Assembly (NCBI GenBank): GCA_002917075.1
Contig: NTMA01000064.1
Span: 62,001 to 126,000, forward strand
Reading direction: 5' to 3'
Source: Hawksworthiomyces lignivorus
Lineage: Eukaryota > Ascomycota > Sordariomycetes > Ophiostomatales > Ophiostomataceae
Length of the DNA stretch: 64,000 nt
The position numbers and the translations under genes are program-made. A model generated the notes under the pieces. That model saw nothing but the letters and a program-made list of their open reading frames with translations, did no database searches and was not told the origin of the DNA. Below, in pieces: positions 34,188-43,782 of the stretch (positions are counted from its first letter, which is position 1; the number at the start of each line of letters is the position of its first letter).

Positions 34188-34902
34188 TCACACCTTAAGC
34201 TCCTGCGGAACCAACTCGATAAGATACCCATTCTAATCATGTCAGCCAGAAATATACAGAAAAATGCAACAAGGGTATGCAACTTACCGGATCCTGGACA
34301 AAAGCAATCTGCTGAATAATGACCGTCTCGAACAACGGATCCAGGGGTGTCGTCGCAATGCCCTGCCGTCTCTCCCATGTCGTTGTCGGTACGCCTTCCA
34401 CGGGGCCTTGGCCGACATCCTTGACGACCGTGACGCCGGCGGCCCGCAGCCTTGCTACCGCGGCACCAACATCTGGCACGGTAAAGCCAAGGTGATTGAA
34501 GCCGAGGTGGGGTGGTTCAGTGCCACTGTGGATAAAGGACAACGGCTGCTTCTCTGTACCGTGGTAATGTACAAGCTCTAACAGGCCCAGCGTCCGCGTT
34601 AATACCGAGTGCGGCATTACATCTCGGGAATACTGTACCGGGTTGGCGCGATGTGCGGCCGTTTCCGGGTAACCAAGGTAGTAAACCGTAAACGGTCCCG
34701 TGTTGGTGGTGAAGATAGTGCGCATTCCCATTAAATTAATGTAAAAGTGCAGCGTTGGGTTAGGGTCGTGGATGCGTAGCATGAAGTGGTTGAGGTGGTA
34801 GCCGGTGGTTGGCGCATCTTCAGGGACGGGCGGGTTGTCCTCTGCATTAGCCACCGTTTGTCCGCCGACGGCCGGGTGTAAGACACGCTTTGGGTAAGTC
34901 AT
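34188..34902 (-). CDS. VOC-superfamily protein (glyoxalase I-like)
   Basis: Two exons, 34288-34902 and 34188-34232 (55-nt intron), giving 219 aa. The short last exon supplies NGYLIELVPQELK, completing the conserved D-P-(D/N)-G-Y-x-I-E-L end. Metal-site features are LNHFMLRIHDPNPTLHFYINLMGMR (first half) and GFNHLGFTVPDVGAAVARLRAAG (second half), with the Glu in the last exon. Lactoylglutathione lyase or an aromatic-ring VOC enzyme are the options. It is divergent from SDR-1 over 241 bp with a CGG-N5-CCG site. A decayed copy is at 43130-43540. Confidence 0.9.
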
Positions 34903-34985
34903 CGTGTCTGAGAACTAGTGTCTAGACAGTTGTTACCGATTAATGTGTCATATGAGATTTATATATAAGCACGGTTTGTGATCTG

Positions 34986-34996
34986 CGGAAGACCCG
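34986..34996. promoter_or_regulatory. CGG-N5-CCG element in the VOC/SDR-1 divergent promoter
   Basis: CGGAAGACCCG, 84 nt from the VOC start and 148 nt from the SDR-1 start, so it could serve both genes. Confidence 0.55.
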
Positions 34997-35143
34997 AAGC
35001 ATATCTATCTAGGAGCCTTCGGTATGTGGAGACGTAGGCTAGACCTTAGCTATCACTATATAAATTATATAACTCGGTATATTTGTCTCGGAAACCTCTA
35101 AAACATGTGGTCATCATTCTAAATAACAATAAACAATCGTGCC

Positions 35144-35947
35144 ATGTCTGCCCAGGAACCACTACAATCCCTCGCCGGCAAAGCCGCCCTCGTCAGCGGT
35201 TCCTCTTCGGGCATTGGCGCTGCCATTGCGCGTGAACTAGCGTCGCGTGGTGCCCGGGTGCTTGTCCACTACGCCTTTCCATCTGAGGAAGAGACGGCCT
35301 GTGCGGTACTACAAAGTTTGCCAACCCGGACTCAATCGGCTCTGGCTATGGTAGATCTAGCCGCTCGGGACGGCCCTAAGCAGCTTGCAGAAGCAGCCTA
35401 CTCTGCCTTTGGCCGCCTCGACATCCTTGTTAACAACGCCGGCGTCAGCTCCTTTTGCGACCTGGAAACGGCTACAGACTCCGAGGTACACGCGCTCTGG
35501 GACCGCACCGTGGGGCTCAACGGTCGCGGTACATTCCTTCTGACCCGGGCGGTCCTCCCCCTGCTCGCTTCTAAAGCCCGCATTGTCAACATCGGCAGCT
35601 GCACCTCACGAGATCCGGATCCGCACATGTCCATCTACGCAGGCACTAAGGGCATGATTGAGAGCTTTACCCGCTGCTGGGCAAGGGACTTGCCACGGCA
35701 ACACGTAGGTCTTACCGTGAACACGGTGGCCCCAGGCCCAGTCGCTACCGAGGGGTTACTTGCTGCAGCAGCCAAAAGCGACGAGTTTGGTAGGTTGCTG
35801 GCTGACCGGCAAGAGCGGACAGCTGTGGCAGCACGCTTTGCGACACCAGAGGAGGTGGCGTGGGCGGTGGCAATGCTGTGCGAAGAGCGAGCGGGCTGGC
35901 TGAATGGAGTAGTGGTGCCAGTGAACGGAGGCGGCAGTCTGTTTTGA
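35144..35947 (+). CDS. Short-chain dehydrogenase/reductase (SDR-1)
   Basis: Single exon, 267 aa. Cofactor motif G19-x3-G23-x-G25 (SGSSSGIGAA), DILVNNAGVSS, and catalytic YAGTK (Y-x3-K) with an upstream Ser (GSCTSRD). The C-terminal ERAGWLNGVVVPVNGGGSLF is typical of 3-ketoacyl-reductase-type classical SDRs. It is clearly paralogous to SDR-2 (37091-37891) in length, motifs and ending. It is divergent from the VOC gene. The substrate is unknown. The last 30 codons are mirrored in the relic at 43567-43670. Confidence 0.93.
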   Translation: MSAQEPLQSLAGKAALVSGSSSGIGAAIARELASRGARVLVHYAFPSEEETACAVLQSLPTRTQSALAMVDLAARDGPKQLAEAAYSAFGRLDILVNNAGVSSFCDLETATDSEVHALWDRTVGLNGRGTFLLTRAVLPLLASKARIVNIGSCTSRDPDPHMSIYAGTKGMIESFTRCWARDLPRQHVGLTVNTVAPGPVATEGLLAAAAKSDEFGRLLADRQERTAVAARFATPEEVAWAVAMLCEERAGWLNGVVVPVNGGGSLF

Positions 35948-37090
35948 AAGGTTCATGCACATTCGGTTCATTGTAGGAACCGAATACAAAAATACGTCTA
36001 AAAGGGGTGTTTCTTGGCCTAAGTCATAGTTCAAGATTGAGCTATCCTAGTGACGCAGTCCAGAATGCTCCGTAACACAGCTTTCCATCCGTGTCACGGA
36101 CACTGCTTCTAAGATTGGTCATGGATGGTTACGATTTTTACGAGGTTTCCCTTTGTGCTTTTAAAGTCCCCTCTAGGAGCCGACGCATTCCGTCAACGCT
36201 ACCAAGTGTCAAATGGTTCGTGCAAAGCCTTCTGCCTACAGAAGTCTGTTCACAGAATGAGCGTAAAGCCACAGGGCTCGCTTAATCTATATCCAGCCTA
36301 TTATTTCAGCGTCAGCTAAGGAGGAGAGAAAGAAAAGCACATAGGTGTGAACGGGTCCCATATGTATTGTGATCACGTAAATTTTATCACAAAGACCGTT
36401 TTAAAATTTGCCAGGCAGGCCACTTTTGTGCCGGATTCAATGGATGTAATTTTCTGTCCCTTTTCTGACCTTCGATGTAAACTGTGCATTTGCACCTTTG
36501 CTAGTGAGCGTAATTTAGGTAACAATTGAAGTCGCATTACCAGTGTCTCTGAGTTTTTACTTTTCACGTTTTCGATCCTCTTTTTCTGGTGTATTAAACA
36601 TCCAAGGTCAGAGTTTATGATCATTGTCCCGATTTTAGGAGAATGGAGACAAAAATAGAACAGGTTCTTGACTGCTTGTCCTTGTCCGGCATTTCCTCCA
36701 TCTCTAGACAATGTTCTTCCGATCAGTTTTCACGTACCGAAACCCAGGAAGCCAGCGCCTTGCTGCTTAGGGGCTGCAGACGCAAAAGCTTTTTGGCGTC
36801 CCCGCACTTTCTCCACGGCTCCGGATAGGATGTCACATTTAGTCTACGCGGCAGCCCCACTTACCGTCCGGGTTCCCGGCGATGCTCCAAAGCAGGGAGT
36901 TAGGTGAAAGCTTCACAGGTTAGTTGGCAGTGACAAACGGCTTCCTGTCATGGGGTGGGTATGCTAGGCCGCAGTCCTGACGGTTTCGAGTGGAACACTA
37001 ACAGACCTGTTCAAATCCTCTTGATATCACCAAACAGAAATTTCAGGGTAGCAATACAAACCGGTGCGGTAACCAGATAATCCTCTCGCC
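35948..37090. other. Spacer between the two SDR genes
   Basis: No gene recognised. Possible degenerate regulatory elements: CGGGTTCCCG (CGG-N4-CCG) at 36869-36878 and an inverted-orientation CCG-N5-CGG near 36090. Short frames only. Confidence 0.4.
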
Positions 37091-37891
37091 ATGGCTGCCA
37101 TTACCATCACCGCAACTACAGCAGAGCCCGTCCCGCAGTCCCTGCGTGATAAGGTCGCCATCGTGTCCGGCAGCAGTAGTGGCATCGGGCGCGCCATTGC
37201 GCATGAGCTGAGCGCGCGGGGCGCGCGTCTCGTCGTCAACTATCCCTTCCCGTCGCTACGGGCAGAGGCGGAGACAGCGACCGCGGGGTTGTTAACGCCG
37301 CACGTCCTGGTTGAGGCCGACCTGAGCACGATCGAGGGCCCGCGCCAGCTGGCGGAACAAGCCGTCGCCGCGTTCGGGCGCATCGACATCCTCGTCAACA
37401 ACGCGGGCGTTGCTGTCAACCTGCCCTTCGAGGAACAGACCCTTGCCCACTGGGACGCTGTCGTCAACCTCAACGGCCGTGGCACGTTCCTGCTAACGCA
37501 GAGCGTCCTCCCTCACCTGACCAACGGCAGCGGCCGCGTCGTCAATATCGTCTCGGTGAGCTCCCGCGGACCGCCGCCGCTGCAGACGCTTTACGCGGGC
37601 AGCAAAGGCATGGTGGACTCGTTCACTCGTGTGTGGGCCAAGGAGCTGCCGCCAAAGTACGGCTGCACCGTCAACGCCATCTCGCCGGGCCCTGTGGAGA
37701 CGCCGGCCTTCACCGGCCAGAGCCCGGAGGTGATGAAGGGTCTACAGCCGACCATTGACGCTACACCGATGGCCCCGCGCATGGGCAAGCCAGAAGAGAT
37801 CGCGTACGCGGTCGCCTTCCTATGCGAAGAGCGGGCGCGCTGGGTGAACGGAGCGCACCTGTTTGTGAACGGGGGTTTGTTTATAGACTAG
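37091..37891 (+). CDS. Short-chain dehydrogenase/reductase (SDR-2)
   Basis: Single exon, 266 aa. SGSSSGIGRAIAHEL, DILVNNAGVAVN, and catalytic YAGSK with Ser in VSVSSRG. The C-terminal EERARWVNGAHLFVNGGLF follows the same pattern as SDR-1. Codons are more GC-rich than those of SDR-1. Likely an NADP(H) ketoreductase acting on a pathway intermediate. It is 1.1 kb from SDR-1 in the same direction, consistent with tandem duplication and divergence. Confidence 0.93.
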   Translation: MAAITITATTAEPVPQSLRDKVAIVSGSSSGIGRAIAHELSARGARLVVNYPFPSLRAEAETATAGLLTPHVLVEADLSTIEGPRQLAEQAVAAFGRIDILVNNAGVAVNLPFEEQTLAHWDAVVNLNGRGTFLLTQSVLPHLTNGSGRVVNIVSVSSRGPPPLQTLYAGSKGMVDSFTRVWAKELPPKYGCTVNAISPGPVETPAFTGQSPEVMKGLQPTIDATPMAPRMGKPEEIAYAVAFLCEERARWVNGAHLFVNGGLFID

Positions 37892-38291
37892 GCGTTCCTC
37901 TGCGTCCTTCTGGCAGCTGAGTGATAAATTGGATGTATTCATAGATCGATCTCCCAGCTTATATAGAATCTGCTCACCAGGTGACGAGCTAAACAACCGG
38001 CTACTCTTGTTCTGCTGAGAGACTACATACTGGTTACACTAGAAGTAAATAAAAGTGCTTATATGCTTTGATGCCGTGTCAGGAGTAGTGAGTTTAGTAG
38101 GACTCGTGAAGTACTCGATCTAAGTTCAACGTTCACCAGAATGTGCTGCCAAAGTATCATACTGTTCCATATGCTAGTCTCAGAGCTACAATTATACAGT
38201 TGCTGAAAGAAGTCTACATACTTTCCTCTACTGTTTCCCATATTTCCATGTTTTCCATCTGAGACGCAGTAAAGCTTACCGGTCGTCTGAC
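37892..38291. other. Convergent 3' spacer
   Basis: AT-rich 3' region between SDR-2 and the MFS gene. Nothing recognised. Confidence 0.5.
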
Positions 38292-40224
38292 CTATTCACC
38301 GACCTCTCGGTCATCATTCCAGTGCAGGATCTTGCGCACATGGACCCATTTCCAAGAGATGTGCCGCAGCTTCTCGCCCCAGAAATAGATGATGGCCGAG
38401 GACATATAGACAGCCGCAGAGACACCCGCAAAGATAGAGAAGACTGTGGAGTAACCATCCTGTGCGATCCAATTGTTAACGTAGAAGCTGATGAGGAAGC
38501 CAAAGATCGCTTGGACTTGTTAGCACCATTCAAAGCCACTTTAACCAGGGGAGGAGGGAAAATACTGTGCTTGCCTTTGTATACCGATACACAGATGATG
38601 ACTTCGCCGGCAATTGGGCGGTACGAGTCAACAATGTAGACCAGGCCAATGTTGTTGGATTGGACGATTGTGAAGTTGGCTGTCGAAGTTAGCAGGGGGA
38701 AAATGAAAACGAGGCCCTCTGCACCCATGCCGTTCCCTTTTTCTCTTTTCACTCACCTAATCCGACGCCAACCGTCGTACACATCCAGTGCAGGTGGTTT
38801 CCTAGGCCGAAGCCGTACAGCAGGCAAGACAGCGGGCCAGTGATCACACTGATGATGATGGCCGGCAACCGCATCTCGGGCTTCCGGAAGCCACCGTTGC
38901 GCACCGTCAATTTGTCGGCCACCCAGTCGCCGACATGGCCGCCCATGAAAATGCCGATAAACGCGCCGATCACTGGGGCAATATACACCAGCCCTGACTG
39001 CCACGTCTCGAAGTGGTAGATCTGGGAGAAGGCGTTTGAGAAGGTGGCGGACAGTACGACTATCATCCCGATAGAAATGGTGTTGACCATGGTGCCCCAC
39101 AGAAGCGCCGGCAGGGTAATGGCGACGAGCGGACGAATGGCCAGTGCAAGTATATTCTCGTTCGTGTACGTCCCGGTGAAGATACTCAGCTGCTGGAAGA
39201 AGGTGCGGCGGCTGCGGCGGCGTACAACGCCGGCCTCGGCAGCCGCTGTAGTGGCTGCCGGAGCCGAAGAGACGTCAGCCGTGTGGAGACGTTCAATTCG
39301 CTGGTCCAAGGACACCGCCTTGTCAGAATCGCTCTGGCCGGCAGGATCCATCGCTGTCGTCTCGGCGTTAGCAGCAGCAGCGGCAGCCATTGCTGCTGCG
39401 CTAACCGACGCCGCATCGCGCTGGAAGTTGGTCTCAGGCAATGTGAACACAATCAGAGCGGTCACAGCCGCGACGATGCCAGTGAAGACCCAGTAGATCA
39501 GCCGCCAATTGTTGTGCCACGTGATGAAGCCGCAGAGGAGGATGCCGACAGATGAGCCGGCCGCCAGAGCCGCTGTGTAGATGGCCATGACACGCCCGCG
39601 CTGATGCAAGAAATACAAATCGCCAATCGTCATTGGACAGATAATCTCGGGCGACGCAATGGCCGTGCCCATGATGATACGCGCCGCCAGGTGGCTGCCG
39701 AAGCTCTTGGCGGCACCACACCAGGCGCAGCAGGCGGTGATGATGATGAAGGACAAGACGTAGGTCGGGCGGCGGCCATACTTGATGGCAATGGGCATCC
39801 AGATCAGGTTGCCGACACCCATCATGAGCGAAGGAGCTGTCTGGATGTACGATGCTGTGTTAATATTGGCTTGGACATTCTCTTCGCCAAAAAAGTCTGC
39901 CGTGATTTCGACGAGGGCGACCGAAGGCCCTACGGCTATGCAGTGGGCAAAGAAAATGCCTAAGCAGGCCAGCGCGACATAGTAGGCCTTACGTGAAGAG
40001 GACCTGACGGAGAAGAGCAACGATGATCAATATGTGCGCGGATCAGAGCAAGTACTTCGACGGAACGGCGCTCACCAATTTAGGGGGTCATTAGGATCGT
40101 CTGTAGGTTTAGGCACGAGAATCATGGCGTTTGTCTCATGGTCACGTAACTGGACGTTGCCCAGCCTCTCTTGTTTGGGCTCCACATAGAAGTCCGCCTT
40201 CTCTGGAGACTGCGTAATGGCCAT
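38292..40224 (-). CDS. MFS transporter (drug/small-molecule type)
   Basis: Four exons: 40076-40224, 38757-40003, 38575-38679 and 38292-38509, giving 572 aa. The N-terminal cytosolic segment DDPNDPLNW precedes the first helix, as in many fungal MFS pumps. GRRPTYV in loop 2-3 and a long charged central loop (about residues 250-310, Ala/Ser/Asp-rich) separate two six-helix halves. The third intron needs a GC donor (GCAAGC) and an AAG acceptor to give SVYKAIFGFLISFY. Probably exports or imports an aromatic substrate. A palindromic CGG-N5-CCG element is 243 nt upstream. The exact boundaries of intron 3 are less sure than the rest. Confidence 0.87.
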
Positions 40225-41820
40225 GGCGATAAAGAGCTTTTGAAGGCAGGGAAAAACAGAATGCTGATTCGATGAAAAAGGCGGTGATGAAGAATATTCC
40301 AGAGCGTAGCAGAACACAATCTTCTTCACCAGGACACGTCCAAGGAACAAAGGAGTGTGTAGTTATATGAAAGACAATAACCAGGGGTAAGAGGAAGTCC
40401 GCTGTGCTTGACAAAAGTATGGCCGACGGACGTCGTTCCCCAACAGGCAAGGATGCTCTACCAAGTCGGAATTTCCGACGCCTGCTCGTGCGGAGAAAGC
40501 ACGGGGTTCCCCATGGGGCAGCCACCGAGGTTGAAGGGCTAAAACGGCACTAGAGGTGCTAAATAGAGGGCATTTGGAAATGCACACAACGCCACTGGTA
40601 AACAACTCCCATCTTCTGGGACGTCGGCCTTCAAAAAGACATAACCAACTTGTGCCTCCGGCGGTCAGCTTTTGGTCGGCTTCTCATTATGAACATAGCG
40701 AATTAGTCAATGCAAGAACTTCTCGTTTGATCTTAAACCAACGTTAAAGCGAGTCCGACAAACATTAGAAGAGCAATGTCTCTAAAACCCTGTTTTCAAG
40801 TCCGATACTATTTATTTCAACGTGGGTTTTGCTGTTCGTGGGTTACGCTATCGTAGTAGCAGTACACTGATTGGTGGTCATTATTACACGTCCCGCCTAG
40901 ATTTTACTTCCACACCTTTTACACTAGAGCCACAATAGGAAAATTATTCTACTTGTGAGGTCTTCATAAAAAGGCAAAACATGAAATGATGCAAAAGGGA
41001 GAGTAAGATGTCGGGGAGAATCGAGCTGAAGACAAAAGAGATGAAACCGAAGTTGTCGCATCGTACATCGACCTAGTCTCGAGTAGCTTGAAAGACCAAA
41101 CGCCGTTAACTACAGCCATCTCCCTGTCATTGTTCCCTAACTGTTTCAGTACGGCTCTTGGTCGACCGTGGCTATCTTGAAGGCGTATCCCTTCCAAGGC
41201 AGGCCTGGACCAGCCGCGGGGAGCGATACATCTTGGGGATATGCAAATCTTTGATCCAGTGAAAGTCGGCCAGGCTGAGAAGAATGAGAGAATTCTCTAG
41301 TCTCGCAGCCAGGTTGCGCTCTAGAAGACTCGGGCTTTTCGGCGTCTTCGTAGCGTGCATGGTGCTGGTAAGGAATGGCAGAACTGGGTTGCGCAAGACG
41401 TAACCTGACACGTCTCTCTAAGTGCAGTGTATTAACGCAACGCATCAATGAGATCAAGCGAATGGTGCATCTTCCCAATGAAGAGTAGCGCCGGCCGACA
41501 AATCCCATTCATGGCGGCGGGTGATGCCCACGGGACCTTCCTCACCTCTCCACGGGAACTCCGATCGGCAACCCGACAATACCTCTAGGCAATGCCCATG
41601 GCCCCGCTCTCCCTCCCTGCGGGATCTGCGAAGGAGATGGATTAAAACTATATCTTATTTGTCGCAACTGAAAAGACCATTGCATTCAGAGTTGGTGCAA
41701 AGACGGTCCCTTTCTGCACAGCTGGATCCCATGATAATATATGTCCATACATACATACACGTCCATTCATATACTGCCACTTGCACCTAGTCCATTTTCG
41801 TCCCTCCTATACCAGCCATT
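40225..41820. promoter_or_regulatory. Divergent promoter MFS / flavoprotein with two CGG-N5-CCG sites
   Basis: CGGAATTTCCG at 40467-40477, inside a perfect 15-nt palindrome GTCGGAATTTCCGAC, and CGGGAACTCCG at 41553-41563. The middle about 1 kb has no recognisable gene. Confidence 0.55.
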
Positions 41821-42999
41821 ATGCATATCCTTGGCCTTTCTAACGGCTCCGTTCACGGCAACTCTGAGATCTTACTCAAGGCCGCCCTGTCGGCCGCCGT
41901 GGCCAAGGACCCGCAAATTACGGTGTCATGGATTCATGTGCCGTCCGTGGTCATCCCGCGCAATCCCAAGCCGTTAAGGCCGGACGCATCCATCATCCCC
42001 GATGGTGACACCGACGCACACAAGAATGGGGCTAAGCCCATTGAGACTGACGACCGGGCCGCTGTGCTTAATGCCATTATGGATGCCGACGCCTTCATCG
42101 TGGCCACGCCAGTATACAGCCACCAGCCACCAGGTACCCTCAAGGAGCTCGCCGACTACATTCTAGGGCCGTACGCCGATGCATCTGAAGCATATCGAAA
42201 GAAGCAGGATACAGCAGTGAACGGCCGTGATAAGAATCATACAAATAGGACGAACAAAGCCGCTGTCCATGCTAATGAAACTGCTCACGTTAATGGAATT
42301 AATAGCACCAACAATGCCAACGGTACTACGAACGGTACCAACGGTAGCACCAATGCAGACGGTGACATCATGCCGGACCCCCGCGAAACCAAACCGCGGG
42401 TGGCCGGCTTCCTAGCCGTCGCCGGCTCGGCAGAGGTGTTTCCCGAACAGTGGACGATGGCGCTGCCGAGTATGCACGTACTGACGTACTCGATCCATGC
42501 CAAGGTGGTCGACCAGGTCGTGCTGCCCGGCAACGCTAACACGGGCGCCGTGCTTCTACAGCCCGAGCGCACGCTTGAGCGCGCCCGCCTCCTAGGCGAA
42601 CGCGTGGCTAGCCAGCTGGGGCGGCCCTTCGACGAGGCCCAGTACCTGGGGCCCGAGGAGCCGGGCGCTTGCCCCTACTGCCACCTTCTAAAGATCGAAT
42701 TCCGTGCTAGCAACAACGTCCAGTGCATCGTGTGCGGCGCGCGGGGCGTGCTGGCCGCAGGCGCCAACGGCGACATCCGTCCCAGCTGGGAAGCCGATTC
42801 GGGCGTCAGCTGTCTCACCCTCAAAGGCAAGTGGAACCATATGGACGACATCCGCAAGCAGCTGCAGAAGGAGCGCGCACAGCTGCCGAGTGTAGCCACC
42901 GAGCGGGCGTACTGGAAGGCGCTGGAGTTCCCGATCGTGGATATGCCCAGTCGGAGCCTGAACAACCTGACGGCCGACCTAGAGAAGAGTCGCATCTAG
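41821..42999 (+). CDS. Flavodoxin-fold NADPH-dependent FMN reductase-like protein with two CxxC pairs
   Basis: Single exon, 392 aa. The N-terminal phosphate loop LGLSNGSVHGNSE and VATPVYSHQPPGTLKELADYI match the FMN reductase (flavodoxin-like) fold. A Thr/Asn/Gly-rich insert of about 50 residues (around 140-185) interrupts the fold. The C-terminal part has ACPYCH and CIVCGARG, two CxxC pairs 16 residues apart, which could bind zinc or iron like a rubredoxin knuckle. Likely supplies reduced flavin or electrons to an oxidative step. Its relation to the cluster rests on position and the promoter motif. Confidence 0.8.
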   Translation: MHILGLSNGSVHGNSEILLKAALSAAVAKDPQITVSWIHVPSVVIPRNPKPLRPDASIIPDGDTDAHKNGAKPIETDDRAAVLNAIMDADAFIVATPVYSHQPPGTLKELADYILGPYADASEAYRKKQDTAVNGRDKNHTNRTNKAAVHANETAHVNGINSTNNANGTTNGTNGSTNADGDIMPDPRETKPRVAGFLAVAGSAEVFPEQWTMALPSMHVLTYSIHAKVVDQVVLPGNANTGAVLLQPERTLERARLLGERVASQLGRPFDEAQYLGPEEPGACPYCHLLKIEFRASNNVQCIVCGARGVLAAGANGDIRPSWEADSGVSCLTLKGKWNHMDDIRKQLQKERAQLPSVATERAYWKALEFPIVDMPSRSLNNLTADLEKSRI

Positions 43000-43129
43000 A
43001 AGCGACATCAAAAGCAATCCTATACGCAAATGTATTGACTACCTATAAAAGAAAATAGATATAGAATGCAAATAACTATAAGTCTACAAAGTAATAACAG
43101 AATGCATCAAAATTTGAACTCTTACAGAA

Positions 43130-43540
43130 CCCAATCAATCGGGTATCCATTCTGTCATATCATATCACTCGAAAATATGTAAAAATATCCCCAAAAAAAG
43201 ACCTAAAATCCGTACGAGATTCAGAACCAAAGCAAACTGTTAAAACTAACGATTCTAAACAAAACGTTTAAACACAACCTGTAACCCCTCCAATACCGTC
43301 GTCGGGCAAGCCCTTCACGGGACCCTGGCTAACATCTTTGACGACACTGACACTACGGCCTTCAGCCATTCCACGGCGGTACTTAAAGCGTGGTTTGAAG
43401 CCGAGATGCGGCGGGCGCGTGCCGGGATTGATATAAGACTGCGGCTGCTTCTCCGTGCTGTAGTAATACACGAGTTTCAGCTGGTCCCGCATTACGCTAG
43501 CACCGGATGCGGCCACGCATTCTCGGAATACTGACCGCGT
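43130..43540 (-). pseudogene. Decayed VOC/glyoxalase copy
   Basis: Minus-strand segments YYSTEKQPQSYINPGTRPPHLGF and VVKDVSQGPVKGLPDD mirror YHGTEKQPLSFIHSGTEPPHLGF and VVKDVGQGPVEGVP of the intact VOC gene at 34188-34902. The region around 43135-43165 also matches its last exon and intron. Point changes and frame loss destroy the fold. It ends abruptly where an SDR tail begins. Confidence 0.8.
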
Positions 43541-43559
43541 CGACACAGATGCCCGCGGC

Positions 43560-43670
43560 GGTACGTTTCGTGCGCCTGATAAGGTAGCTTGGACGGTGGC
43601 AGCTCTGTGCAAAGAGCGGGCGGGCTGGCTGAATGGCGTGGTGGGGCCGGGTAACGGCGCCGGTAGCTAG
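43560..43670 (+). pseudogene. Decayed SDR C-terminus
   Basis: The frame reads DKVAWTVAALCKERAGWLNGVV then GNGAGS and stop, matching the SDR-1 ending EEVAWAVAMLCEERAGWLNGVV...GGGS. It is the truncated partner of the VOC relic next to it. Together they are a collapsed copy of the divergent VOC/SDR-1 pair. Confidence 0.8.
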
Positions 43671-43782
43671 AGGGTGTCCAATGTATAAATTGCTTCAAAT
43701 TCACTTCGAGGGATTGCGTCATATGCCCCATCATCCAGGAAGCACGACAAAGGCGAAATGGAACAAGCAAAAAGAAAACGCT

